From: an uncultured Collinsella sp.
Lineage (GTDB): Bacteria > Actinomycetota > Coriobacteriia > Coriobacteriales > Coriobacteriaceae
Length of the DNA: 5,120 bases
Reading direction: 5' to 3'
Assembly (NCBI GenBank): GCA_900759435.1
Contig: CAAEVD010000108.1
Span: forward strand, 1-5,120
This document shows positions 1 through 4,930 of the stretch, piece after piece (the first letter of the stretch is position 1; each line of letters starts with the position of its first letter). The position numbers and the translations under genes are program-made. The notes beneath the pieces were generated by a model. It ran no database searches. It worked only from the letters and a program-made list of their open reading frames with translations, and had not been told where the DNA came from.

Positions 1-1
1 C

Positions 2-667
2 TACACCAAGGCCAACAAGGAGATCGCGGTCGCCTCGACCAAGAGCTTCATCGGCCAGGTTGTGAGCCTGACGCTGCTGGCCCTGCTGCTGGCGCAGGTC
101 AAGTACCGCCTGACCACCAAACAGGCACGCATGCTGTTCCGCGAGCTTTCCGATACTGCCGAGCAGATCCAGTGGATTTTGGACACGCAGACCGATGCCG
201 TGCATGAGGCTGCCCTGCTGTGCAAGGACGCGCAGTCGGCGCTGTTCGTGGGCCGCGGCATGGGTGCCGCTATTTCCTACGAGGGCGCGCTCAAGCTCAA
301 GGAAGTCAGCTACCTGCACGCCGAGGCATATGCCGCCGGTGAGATGAAGCATGGCCCCATTGCCCTGATCGACCCGGGCTTCCCTGTCATCGCTGTGGCC
401 ACCAAGAGTGCCACCTACGACAAGACCGTGTCGAACCTTATGGAGTGCAAGGCGCGCGGCGCCAAGGTCATCGTTGTTGCCACCGAGGGCGACGAGGAGA
501 TCAACAAGATCGCCGACTGCATCATTCGCGTGCCGGCCGTCCGCGACGTGTTCAGCCCCAGCACGGCGAGCGGTCCGCTGCAGCTGCTCGCCCGCGAGGG
601 CGCCATCCTGCGCGGTTGCGACGTTGACCAGCCCCGAAACCTCGCCAAGAGCGTCACGGTAGAGTAA
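2..667 (+). CDS. glmS: GlmS, glutamine--fructose-6-phosphate aminotransferase (isomerizing), C-terminal part
   Basis: This is the C-terminal 221 residues of glucosamine-6-phosphate synthase, a cytosolic enzyme of about 600 residues. It makes glucosamine-6-P from fructose-6-P and glutamine, the first committed step to UDP-GlcNAc and peptidoglycan. The glutaminase domain and first SIS domain lie mostly upstream of the window. Visible here are the end of SIS-1 (EIAVASTKSF) and the second SIS domain. The block EGALKLKEVSYLHAEAY begins at 281, and its Glu (302-304) and the later His of MKHGP (350-352) match the isomerase catalytic residues Glu488 and His504 of E. coli GlmS. The terminal PRNLAKSVTVE is canonical, and its Lys (647-649) corresponds to the Schiff-base lysine. 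An oddity lies just before the end: PLQLLA is preceded by Gly instead of the usual Val and followed by Arg-Glu-Gly where Tyr and a hydrophobic residue are usual. The reading frame is intact to TAA at 665. Identification is very secure. Confidence 0.97.
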   Translation, partial: YTKANKEIAVASTKSFIGQVVSLTLLALLLAQVKYRLTTKQARMLFRELSDTAEQIQWILDTQTDAVHEAALLCKDAQSALFVGRGMGAAISYEGALKLKEVSYLHAEAYAAGEMKHGPIALIDPGFPVIAVATKSATYDKTVSNLMECKARGAKVIVVATEGDEEINKIADCIIRVPAVRDVFSPSTASGPLQLLAREGAILRGCDVDQPRNLAKSVTVE

Positions 668-690
668 TTGGTTCCGCCGTTCTAGCGACT

Positions 691-726
691 AAGGCCCGGC
701 TCCGCATCAAGACGGAGCCGGGCCTT
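691..726 (+). terminator. Intrinsic terminator after glmS
   Basis: A perfect 14-bp inverted repeat (AAGGCCCGGCTCCG at 691-704 and its complement at 713-726) encloses an 8-nt loop. It starts 24 nt after the glmS stop codon. The right arm ends in TT and is followed by GTTGCATTT, a weak and interrupted T tract. The high-GC stem makes it a good terminator for glmS. On the minus strand the stem is not followed by a T run, so termination of the convergent regulator gene here is less likely, although the stem could still block read-through. Confidence 0.85.
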
Positions 727-745
727 GTTGCATTTGACCAGATAA

Positions 746-782
746 AACCTGCCAAAATGAACCTGTCCCTTTTTGGTAGGTT
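746..782 (-). repeat. Hairpin repeat with GGGAC-AGGTTC core, overlapping the regulator's stop codon
   Basis: The arms at 746-757 (AACCTGCCAAAA) and 771-782 (TTTTGGTAGGTT) pair over 12 positions, with one G/T position. Read on the minus strand, the element starts in the stop codon of the GntR gene. It runs AACCTACC-AAAAA-GGGACAGGTTCA-TTTTGG-CAGG and ends in TTTTATC, so it can work as a modest terminator for that gene. The loop core resembles the core of the hairpin at 4877-4913. From memory, GGGACAGGTTCATTTT-like and GGGGACGTTCCTTTT-like phrases recur in intergenic regions of many bacteria, where they have been linked to REP-type elements. That link is recall and inference, not something tested here. 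Confidence 0.6.
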
Positions 783-1512
783 AGCGGAGCTTGCTGGTCT
801 CGAAGTACTCGGGGAACTGGTCCAGAACTTCGGTTTGGTTGCGGAACATCATGTGCAGGTGCTTGCTGACCAAAAAGCTCGCTTCGATGGGGTCGCGACC
901 GGCGATAGCGCGGCGAATCTGCTTGTGCTCGTTCACGATGTCCTGATTGTCGAGAACCTGTGTGGCGGCGCGCAGCCAGCGGAAGCGCTCCAGGTCGGCA
1001 TTGGTCTCTTCGAGCCACGACCACACGGTGCTGCGACATGCGATGCTAAAAATCATGTGATGCATGAGGTTGTCGCTCAAAAAGAAGCCGATGCGATCCT
1101 CTTCGGCCATGGCCTTTTCCTGCAGCACGATGGCGCGGTCGAGCTGCTCGATGCCGGCCGACGTGGCGCGCGCACAGCACTCCACGATCACCTGCTTTTC
1201 CAGATGCTCGCGGATGTAACAGGCACTCTCGGCAAGGGTGAGGTTGATGGGCGAGACGTAGGTGCCGCTCTGGGGCACGGTGCGCACCAGGCCTTCCTGC
1301 GCCAAGCGAACCAAAGCCTCGCGCACGGGCGTGCGCCCCATATCCAGGTCGTCGCAAAGTTGCTTGACGCCCAGCTTTTCGCCCGGCTTGTAGTCCAGGT
1401 AGACGATTTTGCGTCGAATGGTGTGGTAGGACTGGTCCTGTAGGCTCGTTTCCTGCTCGCCGACGTGCATCGATTCTTCCATAGCGCCTCGCAACTGTTC
1501 TATCAAACTCAT
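781..1512 (-). CDS. GntR family transcriptional regulator, FadR subfamily with FCD ligand-binding domain
   Basis: This cytosolic DNA-binding repressor or activator has 243 residues from the outermost ATG. The winged helix-turn-helix lies at about residues 28-90 and shows the GntR signature GRTPVREALVRL (59-70) followed by the wing QSGTYVSPI. The C-terminal all-helical FCD domain covers about 97-230. It carries the expected metal-site pattern Asp147-x3-His151, His196 and His218, so a metal-dependent small carboxylate ligand is plausible but unknown. The start is uncertain: the ATG at 1512 has no ribosome binding site, whereas the in-frame ATG at 1482 (residue 11) is preceded by GCGAGG four bases upstream. 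The shorter 233-residue form loses no domain. The gene is divergent from the YeiH-family transporter, the usual arrangement for a regulator that controls its neighbour and itself. I cannot name an effector. Confidence 0.93.
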   Translation of the reverse strand: MSLIEQLRGAMEESMHVGEQETSLQDQSYHTIRRKIVYLDYKPGEKLGVKQLCDDLDMGRTPVREALVRLAQEGLVRTVPQSGTYVSPINLTLAESACYIREHLEKQVIVECCARATSAGIEQLDRAIVLQEKAMAEEDRIGFFLSDNLMHHMIFSIACRSTVWSWLEETNADLERFRWLRAATQVLDNQDIVNEHKQIRRAIAGRDPIEASFLVSKHLHMMFRNQTEVLDQFPEYFETSKLR

Positions 1513-1675
1513 ATGTCAGTTGTTAATTATGCCGCGAATCAGCTCTCCGCGGTGGGTAATTCGGCTGTCGCCCGAGAACTATTGCGGCATCTTAGTCTGT
1601 GTTTGCGCAAGGCTGCGCTCAATGTTGCCGTATCATAAGCCGTCGCAAACGTGAAATAGAAAGAAGGAATCCCAT
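1513..1675. promoter_or_regulatory. Divergent control region between the GntR regulator and the YeiH-family gene
   Basis: This 163-bp gap must hold both divergent promoters. Towards the transporter there is a -10-like TATCAT at 1631-1636 with no recognisable -35 hexamer, as seen in regulated promoters. Towards the regulator, CATAAT (minus strand, 1531-1526) is a possible -10, also without a clear -35. Candidate operators are GTTTGCG at 1601-1607 and its exact inverse CGCAAAC at 1644-1650, which bracket TATCAT. The left copy overlaps the 8-bp palindrome TTGCGCAA (1603-1610). A second inverted pair is ATGCCGC (1529-1535) and GCGGCAT (1584-1590). None is a textbook GntR operator, and short inverted pairs arise by chance. 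The assignment as a control region is firm; the individual sites are guesses. Confidence 0.55.
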
Positions 1676-2710
1676 ATGCAACTGGCAAATATCGTACGCG
1701 AGCGCTGGAAAGGCGTCTTGTTCTGCCTGATCATCGCTATCCCCGCGACGTTGCTCGGCAAACAGATTGAGGTGGTCGGCGGGCCGGTATTTGCCATCCT
1801 TTTTGGCATGGTCCTGGCGCTCGTCTTTCCCAAGAATCGTCGCGAACCGCTCGCCGCCGGCGTTACCTATACGTCCAAAAAAGTCTTGCAGTACGCGGTT
1901 ATCCTGCTTGGCTTTGGCATGAACCTCTCCCAGATTCTGTCCAAGGGCGCCCAGTCGCTGCCGATTATCGTGGCGACGATCTCGACCTCGCTTGTCATCG
2001 CCTTTGTGCTCTGCCGCGTCATGAACGTACCGGGTAAGATCGCGACGCTTGTGGGTGTGGGTTCGTCGATTTGCGGCGGTTCTGCCATCGCCGCGACCGC
2101 ACCCGTCATCGATGCCGACGATCGCGAGATTGCCCAGGCTATTTCGGTCATCTTCCTGTTTAACGTTATCGCGGCGCTCGTGTTTCCGACGCTCGGCGGC
2201 ATGCTCGGGCTGACCAACGAGGGCTTTGGCCTGTTTGCCGGTACCGCCATCAACGACACCTCGTCCGTAACGGCTGCGGCGAGCGCTTGGGACAGCATGC
2301 ATCCCGGCGCCAATGTGCTCGAGAGCGCCACGGTGGTCAAGCTCACCAGGACGCTGGCCATTATTCCCATCACGTTGGTTCTCGCATGCTGGCAGATGCA
2401 TCTGGCGCGCAAGGCCGGCGGCGACGCCAAAAGCACGTTCTCGCTTAAACGCGCGTTTCCCATGTTCGTGCTGTTCTTTGTGCTGGCGAGCGTGATCACC
2501 ACGGTGTTTCAGCTTCCTGTGTCCATCACGGCGCCCATCAAGGAGCTGTCAAAGTTCTTTATCGTGATGGCCATGGCGGCTATTGGTTTTAATACCGATA
2601 TCGTCGAGCTGGTCAAAAAGGGCGGCAAGCCCATCGCATTGGGCTTTTGCTGCTGGATTGGCATTGCGTGCATGAGTTTGGGAATGCAACACGTGCTGGG
2701 AATCTGGTAG
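1676..2710 (+). CDS. yeiH: YeiH family membrane protein (putative sulfate exporter family transporter)
   Basis: This 344-residue polytopic inner-membrane protein belongs to the conserved family that includes E. coli YeiH (Pfam Cons_hypoth698). The family is described as putative sulfate exporters, but the substrate is poorly established. About ten hydrophobic segments can be read along its whole length. Family motifs seen are LLGFGMNL (77-84), GVGSSICGGSAIAA (127-140), GTAINDTSSVTAA (189-201), KLTRTL (222-227) and IGFNTD (303-308), the last typical of the C-terminal helix. Length and motif order are normal for a complete protein. The ATG at 1676 is supported by GAAGGA at 1663-1668, seven bases upstream. 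The divergent GntR/FCD gene is the likely regulator, which suggests induction by a small metabolite, perhaps a sulfonate or organic acid (inference). No obvious terminator follows the stop. The symbol reflects family membership, not proven orthology. Confidence 0.92.
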   Translation: MQLANIVRERWKGVLFCLIIAIPATLLGKQIEVVGGPVFAILFGMVLALVFPKNRREPLAAGVTYTSKKVLQYAVILLGFGMNLSQILSKGAQSLPIIVATISTSLVIAFVLCRVMNVPGKIATLVGVGSSICGGSAIAATAPVIDADDREIAQAISVIFLFNVIAALVFPTLGGMLGLTNEGFGLFAGTAINDTSSVTAAASAWDSMHPGANVLESATVVKLTRTLAIIPITLVLACWQMHLARKAGGDAKSTFSLKRAFPMFVLFFVLASVITTVFQLPVSITAPIKELSKFFIVMAMAAIGFNTDIVELVKKGGKPIALGFCCWIGIACMSLGMQHVLGIW

Positions 2711-2725
2711 AGAAGTAGCTTATTT

Positions 2726-2760
2726 GCGTGCTGCGTGCTGCGTGCTGCGTGCTGCGTGCT
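2726..2760 (+). repeat. Five perfect tandem copies of the 7-bp unit GCGTGCT
   Basis: The unit GCGTGCT is repeated exactly five times, beginning 16 bp after the stop codon of the YeiH-family gene and followed by GGCGAGC. It lies in non-coding DNA well upstream of the next gene (ATG at 2998). A 7-bp period is not a multiple of three and perfect copies suggest recent slippage, so copy number is expected to vary between strains. I see no pairing partner for it in the window. Confidence 0.93.
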
Positions 2761-2783
2761 GGCGAGCGCATTCTCACGGTGGA

Positions 2784-2848
2784 GCGATAGGAGCTCTTGC
2801 GGGTATGGCTTGTCCGCAGGTTTATAAGTCCCGAAGAGCTCTTATCGC
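2784..2848 (+). other. Long inverted repeat / potential structured leader or attenuator
   Basis: GCGATAGGAGCTCTT (2784-2798) pairs with AAGAGCTCTTATCGC (2834-2848) over 15 positions, with a single G-T wobble. The 35-nt loop contains a nested 5-bp pair, TGCGG (2798-2802) with CCGCA (2814-2818). An overlapping downstream hairpin, GCCCCGC (2847-2853) with GCGGGGC (2866-2872), shares two bases with the right arm, so the two could compete at their junction. No T tract follows, so it is not a standard terminator, though it may block read-through from the transporter gene. I do not recognise a known riboswitch class. It may act as RNA, if transcribed, or as a DNA site. Confidence 0.55.
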
Positions 2849-2906
2849 CCCGCCAGGATGGCGATGCGGGGCAACACCTATACTCGCAGGACGGCGCTTT
2901 CTGCCC

Positions 2907-2912
2907 TATAGT
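2907..2912 (+). promoter_or_regulatory. Candidate -10 box for the degenerate activator gene
   Basis: TATAGT matches the -10 consensus at five of six positions and lies 85 bp before the ATG at 2998. The -35 position at 17-18 bp spacing (CTCGCA/TCGCAG) is poor, so the promoter would be weak or need an activator. An alternative -10-like box, TATACT, is at 2879-2884. Downstream of 2907, the DNA contains TTCAA-TT-TTGAA (2931-2942) and the 14-bp palindrome at 2948-2961, both well placed as operator sites. Confidence 0.4.
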
Positions 2913-2947
2913 GTTTGGTGAGCAATATCGTTCAATTTTGAAACACT

Positions 2948-2961
2948 CGGTCGTACGACCG
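2948..2961. promoter_or_regulatory. Perfect 14-bp palindrome, candidate operator
   Basis: CGGTCGTACGACCG is a perfect self-complementary 14-mer that ends 36 bp before the ATG of the activator-like gene and lies downstream of the candidate -10 box at 2907. The gene product has a Fis-type helix-turn-helix, a domain that usually binds palindromes as a dimer, so autoregulation through this site is plausible. It could instead form a small RNA hairpin in the leader. The palindrome is seen directly; the role is inferred. Confidence 0.5.
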
Positions 2962-2997
2962 TCGGCGGTTGCACGTCGCTGCGGACAGGGGCAAATA

Positions 2998-4215
2998 ATG
3001 GATAGCGATGCCAAGCTGAACATCTTGACCGATGCCCTAGCTGCTGCCGGGGCATCGGCATTGGCAATCGATGCGCGTGGGGACGTCGCGATCTCGACCA
3101 TGAATGACGCGGCGCTCGAGCGGGATGTGGCGGCTTTTGTCGCTGAGCGCCTCGACCGTATAGGAGACGGCGCGCGTCTGGTTATGGGACGTGCGGGTGC
3201 GCGCCTGAGCCTGACCGTTCGCCCCACCGACAAAGAGGGCGGGGGCCTTTGGGTCGTCGTGGTCCGCGAGGTGCGCGGTGCCGCGGCGCATGCGGGTATC
3301 GAGTGGCTCAACGCCGACGAAGTTGAGGCTCGCTACGAATCGAGCGCGTACGGCATCGTTGAGGGGGCGGCCTCGGTGGCTGCGCCGGTTGCAGAGAGTT
3401 ACGCGCGCGGTGTGCCCCTTATGCTCGAGGGCGAGCTGGGAGCGGGTCAGGTCGAGATCGCCAAGCGCCTCTATCTGGACGGTCCTTTTGCCGATCAGCC
3501 CTTTGTTTCCATCGCGCTCGATGAACTCACCGATCGCGGTTGGCGCCATGTGCTCAAAAGCGCCGAATCGCCGCTGTTCCAAACGGGGCTGACCCTTTGC
3601 ATTGAGGACTGGAATGCGGTTGGTCCCCAACGCCTTCGCGAGCTCGTTTCCACGATGGCCGACACCGCGTTGGCGACGCGCTGCCATGTGGTGCTGACGG
3701 CGAATGACATGCCGGGCGGCAGCGAAAGTGATCAAGCCGCTTTTGTGACCGAGCGCTTCGCCTGTGCGGTGAGCGTGGCGCCGGCAATCGCCGAGCAGGG
3801 AGCCGCGTCGAAGAAGGTTGCGCGCTATTTGGAATATCTCGCTGACGCGTTTGGGACGTCAGCGCCCACGCTGTCTGCCGCGGCGGCGAAGACGCTCGAT
3901 GCTTACCGCTGGCCGCGCAATTATCTGCAGCTCCGCGAGGTCTCGGAACGACTGTATATATTGGTGGGGGCGGGCACGGTGGACCGCACTGTGGCGGAGG
4001 AAGTGCTCGCCCAAGAGGACGTGATTAAGACCGCAACCTTTGGCGCCCCGACACTCGAAAGTGACCTGTATATCCTGCGACCGCTGGCCGATACCGAGCG
4101 AGATATCGCGCATTTGGTTGTAGATCATCTCCACGGCAACCGAACCCGTGCGGCGGAGGTGCTGGGCATAAGCCGTACAACGCTGTGGCGTTTGCTGAAG
4201 GACGACGACCGTTGA
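2998..4215 (+). CDS. Degenerate sigma-54-activator-like regulator with C-terminal Fis-type HTH
   Basis: This 405-residue, probably cytosolic regulator has three parts. Residues 1 to about 110 are an alpha/beta region that may be a divergent PAS-like sensor (inference). Residues from about 125 to 325 follow the sigma-54 activator AAA+ fold in order: a Walker A-like GELGAGQV (145-152), QPFVSIALDEL, a Walker B-like LTLCIEDW (198-205), a sensor I-like VVLTAND, and YRWPRNYLQLREVSERL (303-319) in place of the usual WPGNVREL block. Residues 367-401 form a Fis-type helix-turn-helix, GNRTRAAEVLGISRTTLWRLLK. Key residues are lost: the Walker A Lys is Gln151, the Walker B Asp-Glu pair is Glu203-Asp204, the GAFTGA loop is absent (A to B spacing about 18 residues short), and the sensor II Arg is Leu310. 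It therefore probably neither hydrolyses ATP nor contacts sigma-54. The ATG at 2998 is chosen because AGGGG sits seven bases upstream and because the frame before it runs through promoter-like DNA. Confidence 0.85.
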   Translation: MDSDAKLNILTDALAAAGASALAIDARGDVAISTMNDAALERDVAAFVAERLDRIGDGARLVMGRAGARLSLTVRPTDKEGGGLWVVVVREVRGAAAHAGIEWLNADEVEARYESSAYGIVEGAASVAAPVAESYARGVPLMLEGELGAGQVEIAKRLYLDGPFADQPFVSIALDELTDRGWRHVLKSAESPLFQTGLTLCIEDWNAVGPQRLRELVSTMADTALATRCHVVLTANDMPGGSESDQAAFVTERFACAVSVAPAIAEQGAASKKVARYLEYLADAFGTSAPTLSAAAAKTLDAYRWPRNYLQLREVSERLYILVGAGTVDRTVAEEVLAQEDVIKTATFGAPTLESDLYILRPLADTERDIAHLVVDHLHGNRTRAAEVLGISRTTLWRLLKDDDR

Positions 4216-4226
4216 GCGAGGCGCCC

Positions 4227-4255
4227 GTGACCGCGCGCGACGCGTGTGCTACAGT
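4227..4255 (+). promoter_or_regulatory. Promoter for the membrane protein gene (-35 GTGACC, extended -10 TGCTACAGT)
   Basis: GTGACC at 4227-4232 (four of six to the -35 consensus) is followed by a 17-bp spacer and TACAGT at 4250-4255 (four of six to the -10 consensus). The -10 is preceded by TG-C at 4247-4249, which makes an extended -10. Transcription would begin near 4262 and give a leader of about 38 nt before the ATG at 4300. It starts 11 bp after the preceding gene's stop, so the downstream gene can be expressed on its own as well as by read-through. Confidence 0.55.
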
Positions 4256-4299
4256 CCAAAGCGTTATTGTTTCGATTTGGTTACGGCGTGCGAGGGCAA

Positions 4300-4875
4300 A
4301 TGGCTGAGACTTCAAAACCGAGCCGCAGAAGGCGGAGCGCCGCGCCGGTTAACCGGCGCACGACATCGGTGACGTGGGGCAAACACGCCTCGGGGTTTGA
4401 TGGCTCGTTCAAACGCACTAAATATGGCTATCCATCGGCAAGCGCTCGCTTGGCCATGCAGGCCGAGTCGTCGCTGTGGGGCCGCAAGCGCGTGGTGGGC
4501 TCAAAGCTCAAGCACGACGGCACGCTCGGTTACATCAGCCGCGGGGCGGCTCGCCGCAGCGGGCTCAATCCGGCTGGTTGGCATCGTTATGTTCCGATCG
4601 CGGTCGTCGTTGCAGTGATCGTCATCGCACTCGCTGCGCTTGGCTACGCCGGCGGTGGCGCCAACTTGGACGCAGTGTTTAAATCGCCCGAGCTCGCGCA
4701 TGCAGGCACAGAAGTTATCGAGGGCGCTCAGACCCAGACGGGCGTCGCGCCCCAGCGCGGTATCGTTGCGGCGGCCTCCACCATCGCCGATGCACAAAAG
4801 GACGAAGACAAGCAAGGCGACGACGCCGAAACGACCCAGACAAGCGAAGCGACGACAACTCAAATATCAACATAG
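4300..4875 (+). CDS. Single-pass membrane protein of unknown function with basic N-terminal tail
   Basis: I do not recognise this 191-residue protein. Residues 1-96 are rich in Arg and Lys (an RRRR run at 9-12, then basic stretches such as GRKRVVGSKLKHDG) and contain aromatic/glycine phrases (TWGKHASGFDGSF, KYGYPSASAR, LGYISRGAARRSG) that look conserved in style rather than random. Residues 98-117 (VPIAVVVAVIVIALAALGYA) form one clear transmembrane helix. The positive-inside rule puts the basic tail in the cytoplasm and the 75-residue C-terminal tail outside. That tail is Ala-rich, then acidic and Gln/Thr-rich, and is probably disordered. No signal peptidase site, lipobox or enzymatic motif is visible. 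The ATG at 4300 has GAGGG just upstream, though with short spacing. Upstream in-frame GTG codons at 4246 and 4288 are less likely, the first overlapping the promoter. The basic tail could bind nucleic acid or acidic lipids (speculative). Confidence 0.75.
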   Translation: MAETSKPSRRRRSAAPVNRRTTSVTWGKHASGFDGSFKRTKYGYPSASARLAMQAESSLWGRKRVVGSKLKHDGTLGYISRGAARRSGLNPAGWHRYVPIAVVVAVIVIALAALGYAGGGANLDAVFKSPELAHAGTEVIEGAQTQTGVAPQRGIVAAASTIADAQKDEDKQGDDAETTQTSEATTTQIST

Positions 4876-4876
4876 C

Positions 4877-4913
4877 TTGCCGGCAGAAGGGGACGTTCCT
4901 TTTCTGCCGGCAG
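4877..4913 (+). repeat. Hairpin repeat with GGGGAC-GTTCC core; likely terminator between converging genes
   Basis: TGCCGGCAGAA (4878-4888) pairs perfectly with TTCTGCCGGCA (4902-4912). The stem continues inward through two G-U and two G-C pairs to a 5-nt loop ACGTT (4893-4897), giving 15 pairs, with one more possible wobble at the outer end. It begins one base after the TAG of the membrane protein gene and is followed by TTT. It therefore probably terminates that gene and shields the converging nitroreductase gene. Its centre AAGGGGAC-GTTCCTTTT resembles the centre of the 746-782 hairpin read on the minus strand. A further GGGACACTCC lies just outside (4917-4926). Confidence 0.75.
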
Positions 4914-4930
4914 TTTGGGACACTCCTGCG

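Noticed and set aside
691..726. Strong bidirectional terminator
   Set aside because: On the minus strand the stem is not followed by a T tract, and the regulator gene already has its own hairpin with TTTT at 746-782.
757..1443. Long plus-strand open frame opposite the GntR gene
   Set aside because: It is the antisense of a well-recognised GntR/FCD protein, starts inside the hairpin repeat and shows no family features.
1526..1531. Firm promoter call for the GntR gene at CATAAT (minus strand)
   Set aside because: No -35 element lies at a suitable distance, and transcription from it would leave almost no leader before the ATG at 1512. It is mentioned only as a possibility.
1619..2401. Long minus-strand open frame antisense to the YeiH-family gene
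   Set aside because: Its translation is rich in Arg, Asp, Gly and His with no motif. It is a GC-bias shadow of a clearly real membrane protein gene.
2784..2872. Known riboswitch or T-box leader
   Set aside because: No T-box sequence, no recognised riboswitch core and no terminator with a T run were seen, and the downstream gene is not a typical target. It is kept only as an unclassified structure.
2797..2997. In-frame upstream extension of the activator-like gene from a TTG at 2797
   Set aside because: It would run through the long inverted repeat, the -10-like box and the 14-bp palindrome. It has no ribosome binding site and no domain-like content, and the ATG at 2998 has a good site in front of it.
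2613..3735. Two overlapping minus-strand open frames opposite the activator-like gene
   Set aside because: They have low-complexity Arg/Ser/Ala-rich translations in high-GC DNA, no ribosome binding sites and conflict with the recognised plus-strand domains.
4501..4863. Minus-strand open frame opposite the membrane protein gene
   Set aside because: Its Cys/Arg/Asp-rich translation lacks any motif. The plus-strand frame has a clean transmembrane helix, a promoter and a terminator.
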